Part shown: positions 43,579 through 52,729 of the stretch, one piece after another
How positions within the stretch are numbered: the first letter of the stretch is position 1
Layout of the letters: every line of letters starts with the position of its first letter
Notes under the pieces: generated by a model
Database searches by the model: none
Told to the model about the DNA's origin: nothing
The model's input: only the letters and a program-made list of their open reading frames with translations
Made by a program: the position numbers and the translations under genes
NCBI RefSeq assembly: GCF_001468465.1
Contig: NZ_LNSA01000005.1
Location: forward strand, 163,325 to 227,324
Reading direction: 5' to 3'
Length of the DNA: 64,000 nucleotides
Origin: Sphingopyxis sp. H115
GTDB taxonomy: Bacteria; Pseudomonadota; Alphaproteobacteria; Sphingomonadales; Sphingomonadaceae

Positions 43579-45519
43579 TCAGACCGCCCAGCAGCCGCAG
43601 CCGAACGCGCCCCAGAAGCTCTGGACATCGGCGGCTGGCACATTGGCGCCGAGCGCCGCGGCATGGTCGTGGCCGTGGACCGCGCAGGCGGAAGCGCAGC
43701 CGCAGGCCGAAGCCATCTTCTGCGCGGCTTCGGGCCGGCGATAATAGCCGCCGAAGGTGGCAACGGGCGACCAGTCCGGCATTGGTTTCGGCAGCGCAGG
43801 GGCGATCGGGCCGTAATCGCCTTCGCCGTGGACGACCTTGCCGCCGAGGATGGTCAGGACCGAACGGAGGTGCACGATCTCGCTCTCGGCGACACCGAAA
43901 TAATCGTCCGACAAAAGCGCTAGATCGGCGAGCTGGCCGGCCTTGATCTGGCCCTTCTTGCCGACCTCGTTCGAGAACCACGTGTTCTTTTCGGTCCACA
44001 AGCGCAGCGCGGTCTCGCGGTCGAGGCGGTTGCGGACGGGATAGAGCGTCGTGCCGCCGAGCGTCTTGCCGGAGACGAGCCACGACAGCGAGACCCACGG
44101 GTTATAGCTTGCGACGCGCGTTGCGTCGGTGCCCGCGCCGACGGGCAGGCCGGCCTCCATCATCCGCTTGATCGGCGGGGTCGCCTCGGCGGCCTTGGAG
44201 CCATAGCGTTCGATAAAATATTCGCCCTGGAACATCATGCGGTGCTGGACCGCGATACCGCCGCCGAGCGACGCGATGCGGTCGATGTTGCGGTCGCTGA
44301 TCGTCTCGGCATGGTCGAAGAACCAGTTGAGCCCCTTGAGCGGAATGTCCCGGTTCACCTTCTCGAACACGTCGAGCGCGCGAGAGATCGTCTGGTCGTA
44401 GGTCGCGTGAAGGCGCCAAGGCCATTTGCGTTCGGCGAGCAGGCGGATGACGGGTTCGAGGTCGGCCTCCATGTTCGGCGGCATGTCGGGGCGCTCGACC
44501 CGGAAATCCTCGAAATCGGCGGCCGAATAGACGAGCATCTCGCCCGCGCCATTGTGCCGATAGGTGTCGTCACCATCGCCCGGCTTTACCTGTGTCGACC
44601 AGGTGGCAAAGTCCTTGAGTTCCTCTTTCGGCTTCTGCGTGAAGAGGTTGTAGGCGATGCGCAGCGTCAACTCGCCGTCCTGGTGCAGCTTCTCGATGAT
44701 CGCATAGTCGTCGGGATAATTCTGGTAGCCGCCGCCCGCGTCGATGACGCTGGTGACGCCGAGCGAATTGAGTTCGCGCATGAAATGCTTTGTCGAATTG
44801 ACCTGATAGTCTTGCGGAAGCTTCGGCCCCTTGGCCAGCGTCGCGTAAAGGATCGTCGCATTGGGCTGCGCGAGCAAAAGGCCCGTCGGATTGCCCGCCG
44901 CGTTGCGGACGATCTCGCCGCCTGGCGGGTTCGGCGTATCCTTGGTGTAGCCGACGGCGCGCAGCGCCGCGGCGTTGAGCAGCGCGCGGTCGTAGAGATG
45001 AAGTATGAACACCGGCGTGTCGGGCGCGGCGGCGTTGATCTCATCGAGCGTCGGCAGCCGCTTTTCGGCGAACTGGTGCTCGGTGAAGCCGCCGACGACG
45101 CGGACCCATTGGGGCGGCGGCGTGTTCTGCGCTTGCTTCTTCAGCATCGCCATCGCATCGGCAAGGCTCGGGACACCGTCCCAGCGCAGCTCCATATTAT
45201 AGTTGAGCCCGCCGCGGATGACGTGAATATGGCTGTCGATTAGCCCGGGGATCAGACGGCGGCCCTTGGCATCGATGACCGTAGCATCGGGCCCGGCGGC
45301 GGCGCGGGCTTCGGCTTCGGTTCCGACGGAGAGGAACTTGCCGTCGCGGATGGCGATCGCCTCAGCCGCCGGATTGGCGCGGTCGAGCGTGGTCACCTTG
45401 GCATTGACGATAAGGAGATCGGGCATGTTGGCCTTTCCGCTGCTAGCCCAGCTGTTGGTCGCGAGCAGCGCAGAGGCGCCGCCGGCGAGGATTGCGCGTC
45501 GATCGGGACCGGCTGGCAT
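43579..45519 (-). CDS. Tat-exported amidohydrolase (YtcJ/amidohydrolase 3 type) with Cys/His-rich tail
   Basis: 646 residues from the ATG at 45519, overlapping the XapX stop. DRRAILAGGASALLA is a Tat-like signal. The metal hydrolase core begins DLLIVNAKVTTLDRANP and has IPGLIDSHIHV (metal His pair), HATYDQT, FDHAETI and VGAGTDATR, the series of the amidohydrolase-3 family acting on N-substituted amides. The last 45 residues (CGCASACAVHGHDHA ... FGCGCWAV) hold six Cys and three His, not part of the catalytic barrel, and look metal-binding. Confidence 0.88.
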   Translation of the reverse strand: MPAGPDRRAILAGGASALLATNSWASSGKANMPDLLIVNAKVTTLDRANPAAEAIAIRDGKFLSVGTEAEARAAAGPDATVIDAKGRRLIPGLIDSHIHVIRGGLNYNMELRWDGVPSLADAMAMLKKQAQNTPPPQWVRVVGGFTEHQFAEKRLPTLDEINAAAPDTPVFILHLYDRALLNAAALRAVGYTKDTPNPPGGEIVRNAAGNPTGLLLAQPNATILYATLAKGPKLPQDYQVNSTKHFMRELNSLGVTSVIDAGGGYQNYPDDYAIIEKLHQDGELTLRIAYNLFTQKPKEELKDFATWSTQVKPGDGDDTYRHNGAGEMLVYSAADFEDFRVERPDMPPNMEADLEPVIRLLAERKWPWRLHATYDQTISRALDVFEKVNRDIPLKGLNWFFDHAETISDRNIDRIASLGGGIAVQHRMMFQGEYFIERYGSKAAEATPPIKRMMEAGLPVGAGTDATRVASYNPWVSLSWLVSGKTLGGTTLYPVRNRLDRETALRLWTEKNTWFSNEVGKKGQIKAGQLADLALLSDDYFGVAESEIVHLRSVLTILGGKVVHGEGDYGPIAPALPKPMPDWSPVATFGGYYRRPEAAQKMASACGCASACAVHGHDHAAALGANVPAADVQSFWGAFGCGCWAV

Positions 45520-45788
45520 CAGCTTTGCTCTTCGGCATGATGCGGCCGCGACGCGGGAAGCTGTCCCATCACGTGCTCGGCGCACTCGGTGCGGACGTAA
45601 GCGGCGACCTCGTCGCCGCGCATCAGTCGCTTGGCAATCGGGACAATCTGTTCGCCGATGAGAATGCCGAACAGGCCGACGAGCGCGATCACCGGCGGGG
45701 CGGGCGAGCGGACGTTGAGCGCGCCATAGATGCCGCCGACGAGCAGTCCGACCGCCAGCGCGATTGCATAGGATTTGACATCGGCCAT
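45519..45788 (-). CDS. XapX-domain small membrane protein (DUF1427)
   Basis: 89 residues. Two membrane segments, YAIALAVGLLVGGIYGALNV and PPVIALVGLFGILIGEQIVP, are the XapX pattern first seen in xanthosine-operon genes. The short cytosolic tail is His/Glu-rich (SRPHHAEEQS). Function is not known. It is frequently found beside amidohydrolase and isochorismatase-like hydrolase genes, as here. Confidence 0.85.
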   Translation of the reverse strand: MADVKSYAIALAVGLLVGGIYGALNVRSPAPPVIALVGLFGILIGEQIVPIAKRLMRGDEVAAYVRTECAEHVMGQLPASRPHHAEEQS

Positions 45789-45845
45789 GGCTTTTCTCCG
45801 AAATCGACCCGCGCCGGCGGGGGCGAACCGGCGCGGGTCCGGGGG

Positions 45846-46526
45846 TCAGGCCGCGATGGGGTCGAGCCGCGGTCCGTGGGCGACGCGTTCGTCGGCGCCG
45901 TGCACCATCGTATAGGCGTAGTCGACGCCCATCCCGTAGGCTCCGCTATGTTCGCGCACGATCGCCATGACCCCGTCATAGCGTTCCTTGCGCGCCCAAT
46001 CGCGCTGCCATTCGAGCATAACCTGCTGCCAGGTCACCGGGACGATCCCGACCTGGATCATGCGCTGCATCGCATAGTCGTGCGCGGCCTGGCTGGTGCC
46101 GCCCGAGGCGTCTTCGACCATATAGATCTCGTAGCCGCCCTCGAGCATCGCCGAGAGCGCGAAGCTGTTGTTGCACACCTCGGTCCACAGTCCCGACACG
46201 ACGACCTTTTTCCGGCCATTCTTCGCGAGCGCGTCGCGCACCTTCTGGTCGTCCCAGCTATTCATCGACGTGCGCTCAAGGATGGGATGCTCGGGGAACA
46301 CACCGAGCAACTCGGGATAGGTGTGGCCCGAAAAGCCGAGCGTTTCGACGGTCGTAATCGTCGTCGGAATGTCGAACAGCTTGGCGGCCTTCGCCAGCGC
46401 GACGGCGTTGTTCTTGAGTGTCTGGCGATCGATCGACTGGACGCCGAACGCCATCTGCGGCTGGTGATCGATGAAGATCAGCTGACAATTGTCGGGGGTC
46501 AGCAGTTCAAGTTTGGGGTCAGTCAT
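45846..46526 (-). CDS. Isochorismatase-like cysteine hydrolase (YcaC type)
   Basis: 226 residues from the ATG at 46526; longer in-frame starts run into the neighbouring hydrolase gene. Catalytic Asp20 in LIFIDHQPQM and Cys118 in LWTEVCNNSFALSA are visible, and TTITTVETLG and ILERTSMNSW match YcaC-like hydrolases. Such enzymes act on amide or ester bonds; the substrate of YcaC itself is not settled. It lies 14 bp after the alpha/beta hydrolase and 57 bp before the XapX gene. Confidence 0.9.
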   Translation of the reverse strand: MTDPKLELLTPDNCQLIFIDHQPQMAFGVQSIDRQTLKNNAVALAKAAKLFDIPTTITTVETLGFSGHTYPELLGVFPEHPILERTSMNSWDDQKVRDALAKNGRKKVVVSGLWTEVCNNSFALSAMLEGGYEIYMVEDASGGTSQAAHDYAMQRMIQVGIVPVTWQQVMLEWQRDWARKERYDGVMAIVREHSGAYGMGVDYAYTMVHGADERVAHGPRLDPIAA

Positions 46527-46540
46527 GATTGGCTCCGTGG

Positions 46541-47500
46541 TCAGGCTTTGATGAAGGCGAGAAGGTCGGCGTTGACGGTGTCGGGGTGCGTTGTGCACAT
46601 GCCGTGCGGGAGACCTTTGTAGGTCTTGAGCTCGCCCTTCTTCAGCAGCTTGACCGAAAGTGGCGCGGAATCGGCATAGGGGACGATCTGGTCGTCGTCG
46701 CCGTGCATGACGAGCGTCGGCACGGTGATCGCCTTGAGATCCTCGGTGAAATCGGTCTCGCTGAACGCCTTGATGCAGTCGTAGTGCGCCTTGGCGCCGC
46801 CCATCATGCCTTGGCGCCACCAATTGTCGATGACGCCCTGGCTGACCTTCGCGCCCGGCCGGTTGAAGCCGTAGAAGGGGCCCGCGGGCACATCGTGGAA
46901 GAATTGCGCGCGGTTGGCGACGAGCGCGGCGCGAAAGCCGTCGAACACCTCGATCGGCAGGCCGCCAGGGTTCGCCGGGGTCTTGAGCATGATCGGCGGC
47001 ACCGCGCCGATCAGCACCGCCTTCGCAACGCGGCCCGGCTTGGCACGCGCGACAAAGCGCGCGACCTCGCCGCCACCGGTCGAATGGCCGATATGGACCG
47101 CGCCCTTGAGATCGAGATGATCGGTCAGCGCCGCGACATCGGCGGCGTAGGTGTCCATCTCGTTACCGGTATCGGTCTGGGTCGAGCGGCCGTGGCCGCG
47201 GCGATCGTGCGCGATCACGCGAAAGCCCTGCAGCCGGAAGAACATCATCTGGTTGTCCCAGTCGTCCGCAGACAGGGGCCATCCGTGATGAAACACGATC
47301 GGCCGCGCGTCCTTCGGGCCCCAGTCCTTGTAGAAAATCTCGGTTCCGTCCTTGGTCGTGATCCTGGGCATGTCACTGCCTCCTTCGCTTGCGGGATTGG
47401 CAAAAAGTGGTCCGGGAAACGTGGCGAGCGCGGCCGCGGCGGCCATGCCGCCGCCGAGCGCGCTCCTTCGGCTGATAGAAAAAGTCGGGTCGCTGGTCAT
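46541..47500 (-). CDS. Tat-exported alpha/beta hydrolase (non-heme chloroperoxidase-like)
   Basis: 319 residues. [17 protein letters not shown] (residues 10-26) is a Tat signal. The hydrolase domain has [16 protein letters not shown] (oxyanion region), HDRRGHGRS, the nucleophile elbow GHSTGGGE with Ser140, the acid in [11 protein letters not shown], and His in [10 protein letters not shown]. It is close to the cofactor-free haloperoxidase/esterase group. Second gene of the operon, 38 bp after the small membrane protein. Confidence 0.9.
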   Translation of the reverse strand: MTSDPTFSISRRSALGGGMAAAAALATFPGPLFANPASEGGSDMPRITTKDGTEIFYKDWGPKDARPIVFHHGWPLSADDWDNQMMFFRLQGFRVIAHDRRGHGRSTQTDTGNEMDTYAADVAALTDHLDLKGAVHIGHSTGGGEVARFVARAKPGRVAKAVLIGAVPPIMLKTPANPGGLPIEVFDGFRAALVANRAQFFHDVPAGPFYGFNRPGAKVSQGVIDNWWRQGMMGGAKAHYDCIKAFSETDFTEDLKAITVPTLVMHGDDDQIVPYADSAPLSVKLLKKGELKTYKGLPHGMCTTHPDTVNADLLAFIKA

Positions 47501-47538
47501 ATTGTCCTCCCTCGGCTCCGATCAGGGGATCGGCCGCC

Positions 47539-47952
47539 CTATTCTGGCTGCTCTTCGTCGGCTTCGGTCAGCGAAGCGTGCAATCCGCTCATGCCCGCCT
47601 GTCGGTCCAGCCTGATCACCCTTCGACCGAAAAGCAGTGCGTCGATCGAATAGCCCCCGGCGCCGAGCATCGACAGCGCCACCATCGCGGTTGCGTGCAG
47701 CGTCGCCGAGACGCCCAAAACCCCCTCCAATTCCACACCCATCGCCACCATCCCGATCGCACCAATGGCCGCGGCGAGGCGCGTGAAGGTCCCCAACGCC
47801 AGCGTTCCGGCGAGCAGGAACGCAGCAATCTGCCCGTCGCCCGGCGCCGCCAGCAGGGCGCCGCCCGCCAGCGTCGCCGCCGCCGAAAGGCGAAGCAGGA
47901 CCAGCGCCAACCCGACCATACCCGTAGGATATTGGAGGAAGCTCCTGGTCAT
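47539..47952 (-). CDS. Small multi-pass membrane protein (DoxX-like)
   Basis: 137 residues with about four hydrophobic helices (GMVGLALVLLRLSAAATLAG, IAAFLLAGTLALGTFTRLAA, TLHATAMVALSMLGAGGYSI) and an acidic C-terminus. The size and R-L-x-x-A-x-x-x-x-G helix resemble DoxX-type proteins, but the match is loose. First gene of the leftward operon and divergent from the sensor kinase. Confidence 0.7.
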   Translation of the reverse strand: MTRSFLQYPTGMVGLALVLLRLSAAATLAGGALLAAPGDGQIAAFLLAGTLALGTFTRLAAAIGAIGMVAMGVELEGVLGVSATLHATAMVALSMLGAGGYSIDALLFGRRVIRLDRQAGMSGLHASLTEADEEQPE

Positions 47953-47993
47953 GGGCCAAGTCTATCGCGTGCCGCGCCCTGCAACCATGCCGG

Positions 47994-48007
47994 TATGAGT
48001 AGTCATA
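47994..48007. promoter_or_regulatory. Inverted repeat in divergent promoter, candidate NarL/FixJ-type box
   Basis: TATGAGTAGTCATA has arms TATGA/TCATA around GTAG, followed by ACAACTACCCATTA. It lies between the divergent hydrolase operon and sensor-kinase gene, where the cognate LuxR-type regulator would be expected to bind. Confidence 0.4.
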
Positions 48008-48081
48008 CAACTACCCATTAGAGTGGTGCCGGCCGCCGCACCGGCATCGACACGGCGCGAGGTGAAAGCTAGGGATCGGCC

Positions 48082-51000
48082 ATGAGGGCGGCCGGGAAAC
48101 TATGGGCATTCGCGATCGGCGGACTGGCTCTCGCTGTAGGGCACCCCGGCCTCGCGCTCGATCCCCAGCGCAGCCTGACCCAGCTTCATCACCGGGCGTG
48201 GACGATCGCCGACGGCGCGCCGCCTGACATATGGGCGCTTGCGCAATCGCGCGACGGCTATCTCTGGCTCGGCACTGGCGCGGGGCTATATCGTTTCGAC
48301 GGGGTGCGCTTCGACAAATTCCGCCCTCTTGCCGGCGACCGCATGCCGTCGGCCAATATCAACGCGCTGCGCGCCGCATCGAATGGCGACCTGTGGATCG
48401 GGTATAACACGGGTGAGATTTCGCGATTGCGCGGTGGGCGGCTGACAAATTTCAACCTCGGAAAGCGCGGCATCCCGGTGATCCAGATCGCCGAAGACAA
48501 GCGGGGGGCGGTCTGGGCGGCGATCAAAAGCCGGAGTGGCGGCGGTCTGGCGCGGTATCGCGACGGGCGCTGGTCGATGGTCGGCGCCGCATGGGGACTC
48601 CCCGACGGCGGCGTGTCGGGGATATTGCCCGCGGCGGACGGTTCGCTGTGGGCGGCAGCGGGCGACGCGATCTGGGTGCTGCGGCCCGGCGCGAAGCGAT
48701 TCGAGCGTACCGGCGAGCGTGCATTCGACCGGACACGCATCGTCCAAGCGCCCGACAGCCGTATTTGGATTTCGCCGGGCGGTAACCTGCCGATCCACCC
48801 GGTGGTCGACCGGTTGCAGCCCGGCGCGAGCAAAGGCCGGCCCGGGCGAACGCGGTCGCTGCTCCTCGAAGGAAGCGGCGAGCATATTCTGGTCGACCGC
48901 GACAATGTCCTGTGGGGAACGCGAAGATCGGGCGGCATTTTCCGTCTCGTCGACCCGATAGAGCGAAGCCGATCCGACAGCGAGCCCGGCGAGCAATTCA
49001 CTCTGGCCGACGGGCTGAGTTCCGACCTTGCCAATCCGCTGATCGAGGACCGGGAAGGCAATATCTGGGTCGGCACCAACCTCGGCCTCGATCGCTTCCG
49101 CCAGGCGAACGCGGTCGCGGCGCCTGGCTTGCCGAAAACGTCCCGCCTCGGTTTCCTCGCGGTCCCCGGCGCCGATGGCGCCGTCTATGTGACGACAGGC
49201 GACGCCCTGTTCCTGGCGTTTCCCGACCGGCCGGCCGTGTGGATATCCGCCGTTGCGGATGTGCCTTGGTCGCTCCACGTCGACCGATCCAGAACGCTTT
49301 GGCTCGGAACCGACCACGGCGCATTCTATCTGGAAGAGGGCGCTTCAAGGCCGGTGCCGTCGCCCGGTCTGCCCGCCGGACCGGTGGCGGGGTGGGTCGA
49401 GGATGGGGCCGGCACGTTATGCGTCTTAATCCTGCGCGAGGGCGTGTTTTGTCGGGGCGCGGGGACATGGCGACGCGCGCCGTTCGTTACGGGCGATGCG
49501 GAACGCGCGCCGGTGCAGATCGCATCAGACAGCAAGGGGCGGATGTGGCTCAATTTCGAGGACCATCTCGTCCAGATTGAGGACGGAACGCGGAAGGTTT
49601 TTGCCGGGCGCGAGGGGCTGGACGTCGGCAGCATCGAGGTCGTCGTCGCGGCCGGCGAGGACCTTTATGCAGGGGGCGATTTCGGGCTGGCGCGACTGGA
49701 AGAAAACCGGTTCCGGACGTTGCGCGCCGAGAGGCATCCGTTTCTGAGCCGTATCTCGGGTATCGTGCGCGACGCCGACGGCGACTTGTGGCTCAACGGC
49801 ATCGAAGGGGTTACTCGCGTATCGTCGGCCGATCTGGCGCGTGCCTTCGTGCGTCCCGATCAGCCCCTCGCCGCAACGTTGTTCAATCTCGACGACGGGC
49901 TACCCGGAGTCGCCCAGCAGGATTCCAACACCCAAACCGCGATCGCCGCAAGCGACGGCAAACTCTGGTTCGTGACCAGCCACGGCGTGGCGTGGATCGA
50001 TCCTCGCCGCCTGAACCGAAACCCGCTGCCGCCACCCGTCTCGATCACCCGGCTGATCGCGGGCGGGAAGTCCTATAGCTCCCCGACATTGCTCGACCTG
50101 CCCGCGGGAACGTCGAGCCTGCAGATCGACTATGCCGCGCTCAGCTTGTCGATTCCCGAACGCGTGCGATTCCGTTACCAGTTGGAGGGCGTCGACGCCG
50201 GCTGGATCGATCCCGGAACGCGGCGGCAGGCTTTTTATACGGGCCTTGGACCGGGCCAATACCGGTTCCGCGTCATCGCGTCGAACAATGATGGCGTGTG
50301 GAACCGGACCGGCGCGATGCTGACCTTTGCGATCGCGCCGACCTTCCTGCAGGGTATCTGGTTCAAGCTGCTTGTCGCGGGCCTCGTCGCGGCGGGCGCG
50401 TGGCTTCTCTATTCGCTTCGCCTGCGCCAGGTTTCAGAGCGGATCCAGGGCCAGCTCGAGGAGCGGCTGCGCGAACGCGAACGCATCGCCCGCGAGCTGC
50501 ACGACACACTGCTCCAGGGTTTCCAGGGGCTCGTCTATCGGTTTCAGTCGGCGATGAGCCTTCTTCCAAAAACGCATAAAGCCTATCGCGGGATGGAGGA
50601 GGCGCTCGACCTTGCCGACGCGGCGCTCGCTGAAGGGCGTGACCGGGTCTACAAGCTGCGTGCGGCGGCGCCCGAAGATGATGTCTCGCAACATCTCGCC
50701 AATTTCGCGGCGCGTGCGATTCCCTCATTTTCGGGTGATTTCCGTGTCGTTGTCGAGGGCCAGCCGCGAACGCTGCACCCCGTCGTCTGTGAGGAGATCT
50801 TGCGGATCGGGGAAGAGGCGGTTTCCAATGCCCTGCGGCACTCCAGAGCGGAAAATATCGAGGTGAATATCATGTACCATGCGCGCGATTTCGTGCTGCA
50901 GATCCTGGACAATGGCGACGGCATGGAAGCCGACATCGCTTCAGGCGGCGGGCGCAAAGGTCATTTCGGATTGACCGGAATGCGCGAACGCGCCGAAATC

Positions 51001-51141
51001 ATCGGCGGCCGCTTCTCGCTGGCGAGCCGTCCGGGGGGCGGCACGCAGGTGACGCTTACCGTTCCGGCGAAGATCGCCTATTCGCAAGCGGCAGCGGGCG
51101 GTTGGGCGCAGGCCATGCGCCGCTATTTGGGCAGGGGATAG
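48082..51141 (+). CDS. Propeller-type sensor histidine kinase (Reg_prop, Y_Y_Y, HisKA_3)
   Basis: 1019 residues. A signal/anchor N-terminus is followed by a periplasmic beta-propeller of repeated units (DGYLWLGTGAGLYRFDGVRF, NGDLWIGYNTGEISR, GNIWVGTNLGLDRF) to about 640. A Y_Y_Y domain follows (IDYAALSLSIPERVRFRYQL), then a membrane helix (about 758-778). The kinase part has phospho-acceptor His807 in ERIARELHDTLLQGF, and the ATP-binding site with GEEAVSNALRHS, DNGDGM and GHFGLTGMRERA. It should sense a periplasmic ligand and phosphorylate the regulator 3 bp downstream. Confidence 0.95.
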   Translation: MRAAGKLWAFAIGGLALAVGHPGLALDPQRSLTQLHHRAWTIADGAPPDIWALAQSRDGYLWLGTGAGLYRFDGVRFDKFRPLAGDRMPSANINALRAASNGDLWIGYNTGEISRLRGGRLTNFNLGKRGIPVIQIAEDKRGAVWAAIKSRSGGGLARYRDGRWSMVGAAWGLPDGGVSGILPAADGSLWAAAGDAIWVLRPGAKRFERTGERAFDRTRIVQAPDSRIWISPGGNLPIHPVVDRLQPGASKGRPGRTRSLLLEGSGEHILVDRDNVLWGTRRSGGIFRLVDPIERSRSDSEPGEQFTLADGLSSDLANPLIEDREGNIWVGTNLGLDRFRQANAVAAPGLPKTSRLGFLAVPGADGAVYVTTGDALFLAFPDRPAVWISAVADVPWSLHVDRSRTLWLGTDHGAFYLEEGASRPVPSPGLPAGPVAGWVEDGAGTLCVLILREGVFCRGAGTWRRAPFVTGDAERAPVQIASDSKGRMWLNFEDHLVQIEDGTRKVFAGREGLDVGSIEVVVAAGEDLYAGGDFGLARLEENRFRTLRAERHPFLSRISGIVRDADGDLWLNGIEGVTRVSSADLARAFVRPDQPLAATLFNLDDGLPGVAQQDSNTQTAIAASDGKLWFVTSHGVAWIDPRRLNRNPLPPPVSITRLIAGGKSYSSPTLLDLPAGTSSLQIDYAALSLSIPERVRFRYQLEGVDAGWIDPGTRRQAFYTGLGPGQYRFRVIASNNDGVWNRTGAMLTFAIAPTFLQGIWFKLLVAGLVAAGAWLLYSLRLRQVSERIQGQLEERLRERERIARELHDTLLQGFQGLVYRFQSAMSLLPKTHKAYRGMEEALDLADAALAEGRDRVYKLRAAAPEDDVSQHLANFAARAIPSFSGDFRVVVEGQPRTLHPVVCEEILRIGEEAVSNALRHSRAENIEVNIMYHARDFVLQILDNGDGMEADIASGGGRKGHFGLTGMRERAEIIGGRFSLASRPGGGTQVTLTVPAKIAYSQAAAGGWAQAMRRYLGRG

Positions 51142-51144
51142 AAG

Positions 51145-51783
51145 ATGCCTCTTCGCAAATCGGCGCGCGCCATCCGGGTGATGACCGTCGACGATCACCC
51201 GATGCTTCGCGACGGCCTGGCGTCGCTGCTCCGGGTCGAGCCCGACATGGAACTCGTTGCCGAAGCGTCGAACGGGCTAGAGGCGATCGAACGTTTCCGG
51301 GCCGTCAGGCCCGACGTCACCCTGATGGACCTCCAGATGCCCGAATTCGGCGGCGTCGATGCGATCAAGGCCATTCGAAGCGAATTTCCGGCGGCACGCA
51401 TCGTCGTGCTGACGACCTATGCTGGCGACAGCCAGGCTGCGCGCGCGCTCAGGGCGGGGGCCGTCGGCTATCTGCTGAAGAGTGCCGTGCGCAAGGACCT
51501 GCTGGAAACGATACGCGCGGTGCATGCGGGCCAAAGGCGGATCCCGCCCGAAATCGCGCACGAGATCGCTGTCCATCTCGGCGATGAGGAACTCAGCGAG
51601 CGAGAAATCGCCGTGCTCGAACTCGCGGCGGGCGGAAACGCGAACAAGCAAATCGCCTGGCAGCTTTCGATCTCGGAGGACACGGTGAAGGCCCATATGA
51701 AAAGCATCTTCGCGAAGCTCGGGGCTGCCGATCGAACGCATGCCGTAGCGATCGCCGCGAAGCGCGGGATAATCACAATCTAA
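51145..51783 (+). CDS. NarL/FixJ-type response regulator
   Basis: 212 residues. The receiver domain has VDDHPMLRDGL, phospho-acceptor Asp62 in LMDLQMP, and LTTYAGD/LLKSA for the conserved Thr and Lys. The LuxR-type HTH is LSEREIAVLELAAGGNANK followed by ISEDTVKAHMKSIFAKLGAADR. Partner of the kinase just upstream; the divergent hydrolase-transport operon is the likely target. Confidence 0.95.
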   Translation: MPLRKSARAIRVMTVDDHPMLRDGLASLLRVEPDMELVAEASNGLEAIERFRAVRPDVTLMDLQMPEFGGVDAIKAIRSEFPAARIVVLTTYAGDSQAARALRAGAVGYLLKSAVRKDLLETIRAVHAGQRRIPPEIAHEIAVHLGDEELSEREIAVLELAAGGNANKQIAWQLSISEDTVKAHMKSIFAKLGAADRTHAVAIAAKRGIITI

Positions 51784-51908
51784 CGGCAGCAGATGGCAGC
51801 TTGGCTCGAACGTCGCGGCGGATCGATCGAGGACTATGCGTTCCCGAGCCGCATCGACCACTCTGCCCATGTGAGCACTAGCGCGAGCGTTCCGAAGCCT
51901 CACGGAAC

Positions 51909-51962
51909 GTCCGCTCTCTTTGTTCGATCGCCAAAAGCGGCCTGTGTTGCAGCTGGCCATTC
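51909..51962. repeat. Dispersed intergenic repeat, copy d
   Basis: GTCCGCT...GATCGCCAAAAGCGGCCTG...GGCCATTC-type sequence, closest to copy b at 33.6 kb. It sits between the convergent response-regulator and TetR genes. Confidence 0.45.
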
Positions 51963-51974
51963 AGGGCAGGCGCC

Positions 51975-52586
51975 CTAAGCAAATATCAGCTTGAGTACAT
52001 TGCGCGCATATTCTTGCGTCACCGATTCAACGAGCATGTTCGAACGATATTGCACCGCGCCGACGAAGATGTGGATGAGATCGTCGAGCGGAACGTCGTT
52101 GCGGAGGAGGTCACGGTCACGCGCAAGGCCCAGCACTGTCTCGAGCGGCTTGCGGCGATCATAGTGATGCGCCTGCGCCAGCGCACGCAGGTCGGGATCC
52201 TCGTACATCGCGGCTGAGACCGCGATGCTCACCGCGGCGACGCGCCGGTCGGCGACGATCGTGACGAAACTATCGATCATCCGCTCGATCAGGTCGCGCA
52301 GTTCGTCATCGCTCGCGCCGGCCAGGATCCGCGCGACGTCGGCGTCGGCGCTATGGACCCGCATTACATGGTCGAGCGCAGCGAGGAGCAGGTCCTCGCG
52401 TTTTTCCCAGCGGCGATAGATGGCCGGACGCGTCGTGCCCGCGGCCTTGGCAACGGCGTCGAAGGAAAAGCCGCGATAGCCGTGCTTTGCTAGCACATCG
52501 CATGCCGCTTCAAGGATCGCATCGTCGAGTTCGGCGCTCATCGGCCGTCCGCGGCCCGGCGGATCCTTCAACTGTTCTCCCGTCAT
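51975..52586 (-). CDS. TetR/AcrR-family regulator
   Basis: 203 residues from the ATG at 52586, chosen because GAGGTGG stands just upstream; a GTG at 52607 would add seven residues. The HTH is at about 17-63 (AELDDAILEAACDVLAKHGY, FDAVAKAAGTTRPAIYRRW), and the C-terminal ligand domain is helical. It is divergent from the TonB receptor and probably represses it by binding the inverted repeat at 52681-52699. The ligand is unknown. Confidence 0.92.
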   Translation of the reverse strand: MTGEQLKDPPGRGRPMSAELDDAILEAACDVLAKHGYRGFSFDAVAKAAGTTRPAIYRRWEKREDLLLAALDHVMRVHSADADVARILAGASDDELRDLIERMIDSFVTIVADRRVAAVSIAVSAAMYEDPDLRALAQAHHYDRRKPLETVLGLARDRDLLRNDVPLDDLIHIFVGAVQYRSNMLVESVTQEYARNVLKLIFA

Positions 52587-52680
52587 GTCCACCTCTTTTT
52601 CCCGCACCGTCCATCGCGGCGGGGGCTTTCACAAAACTGTCGTCTTTTTTCAATACACGCCCGTATCGAAAATATAAACG

Positions 52681-52699
52681 TTACGAAGAAGTATCGTAA
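52681..52699. promoter_or_regulatory. Perfect inverted repeat, candidate TetR operator
   Basis: TTACGA-AGAAGTA-TCGTAA: 6-bp perfect arms, 7-bp centre, 31 bp before the receptor GTG and 95 bp before the TetR ATG. Size and place suit a TetR operator controlling both genes. Confidence 0.6.
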
Positions 52700-52729
52700 T
52701 TCACTGGCTCTTCCAACGAAAGGTTTTCC

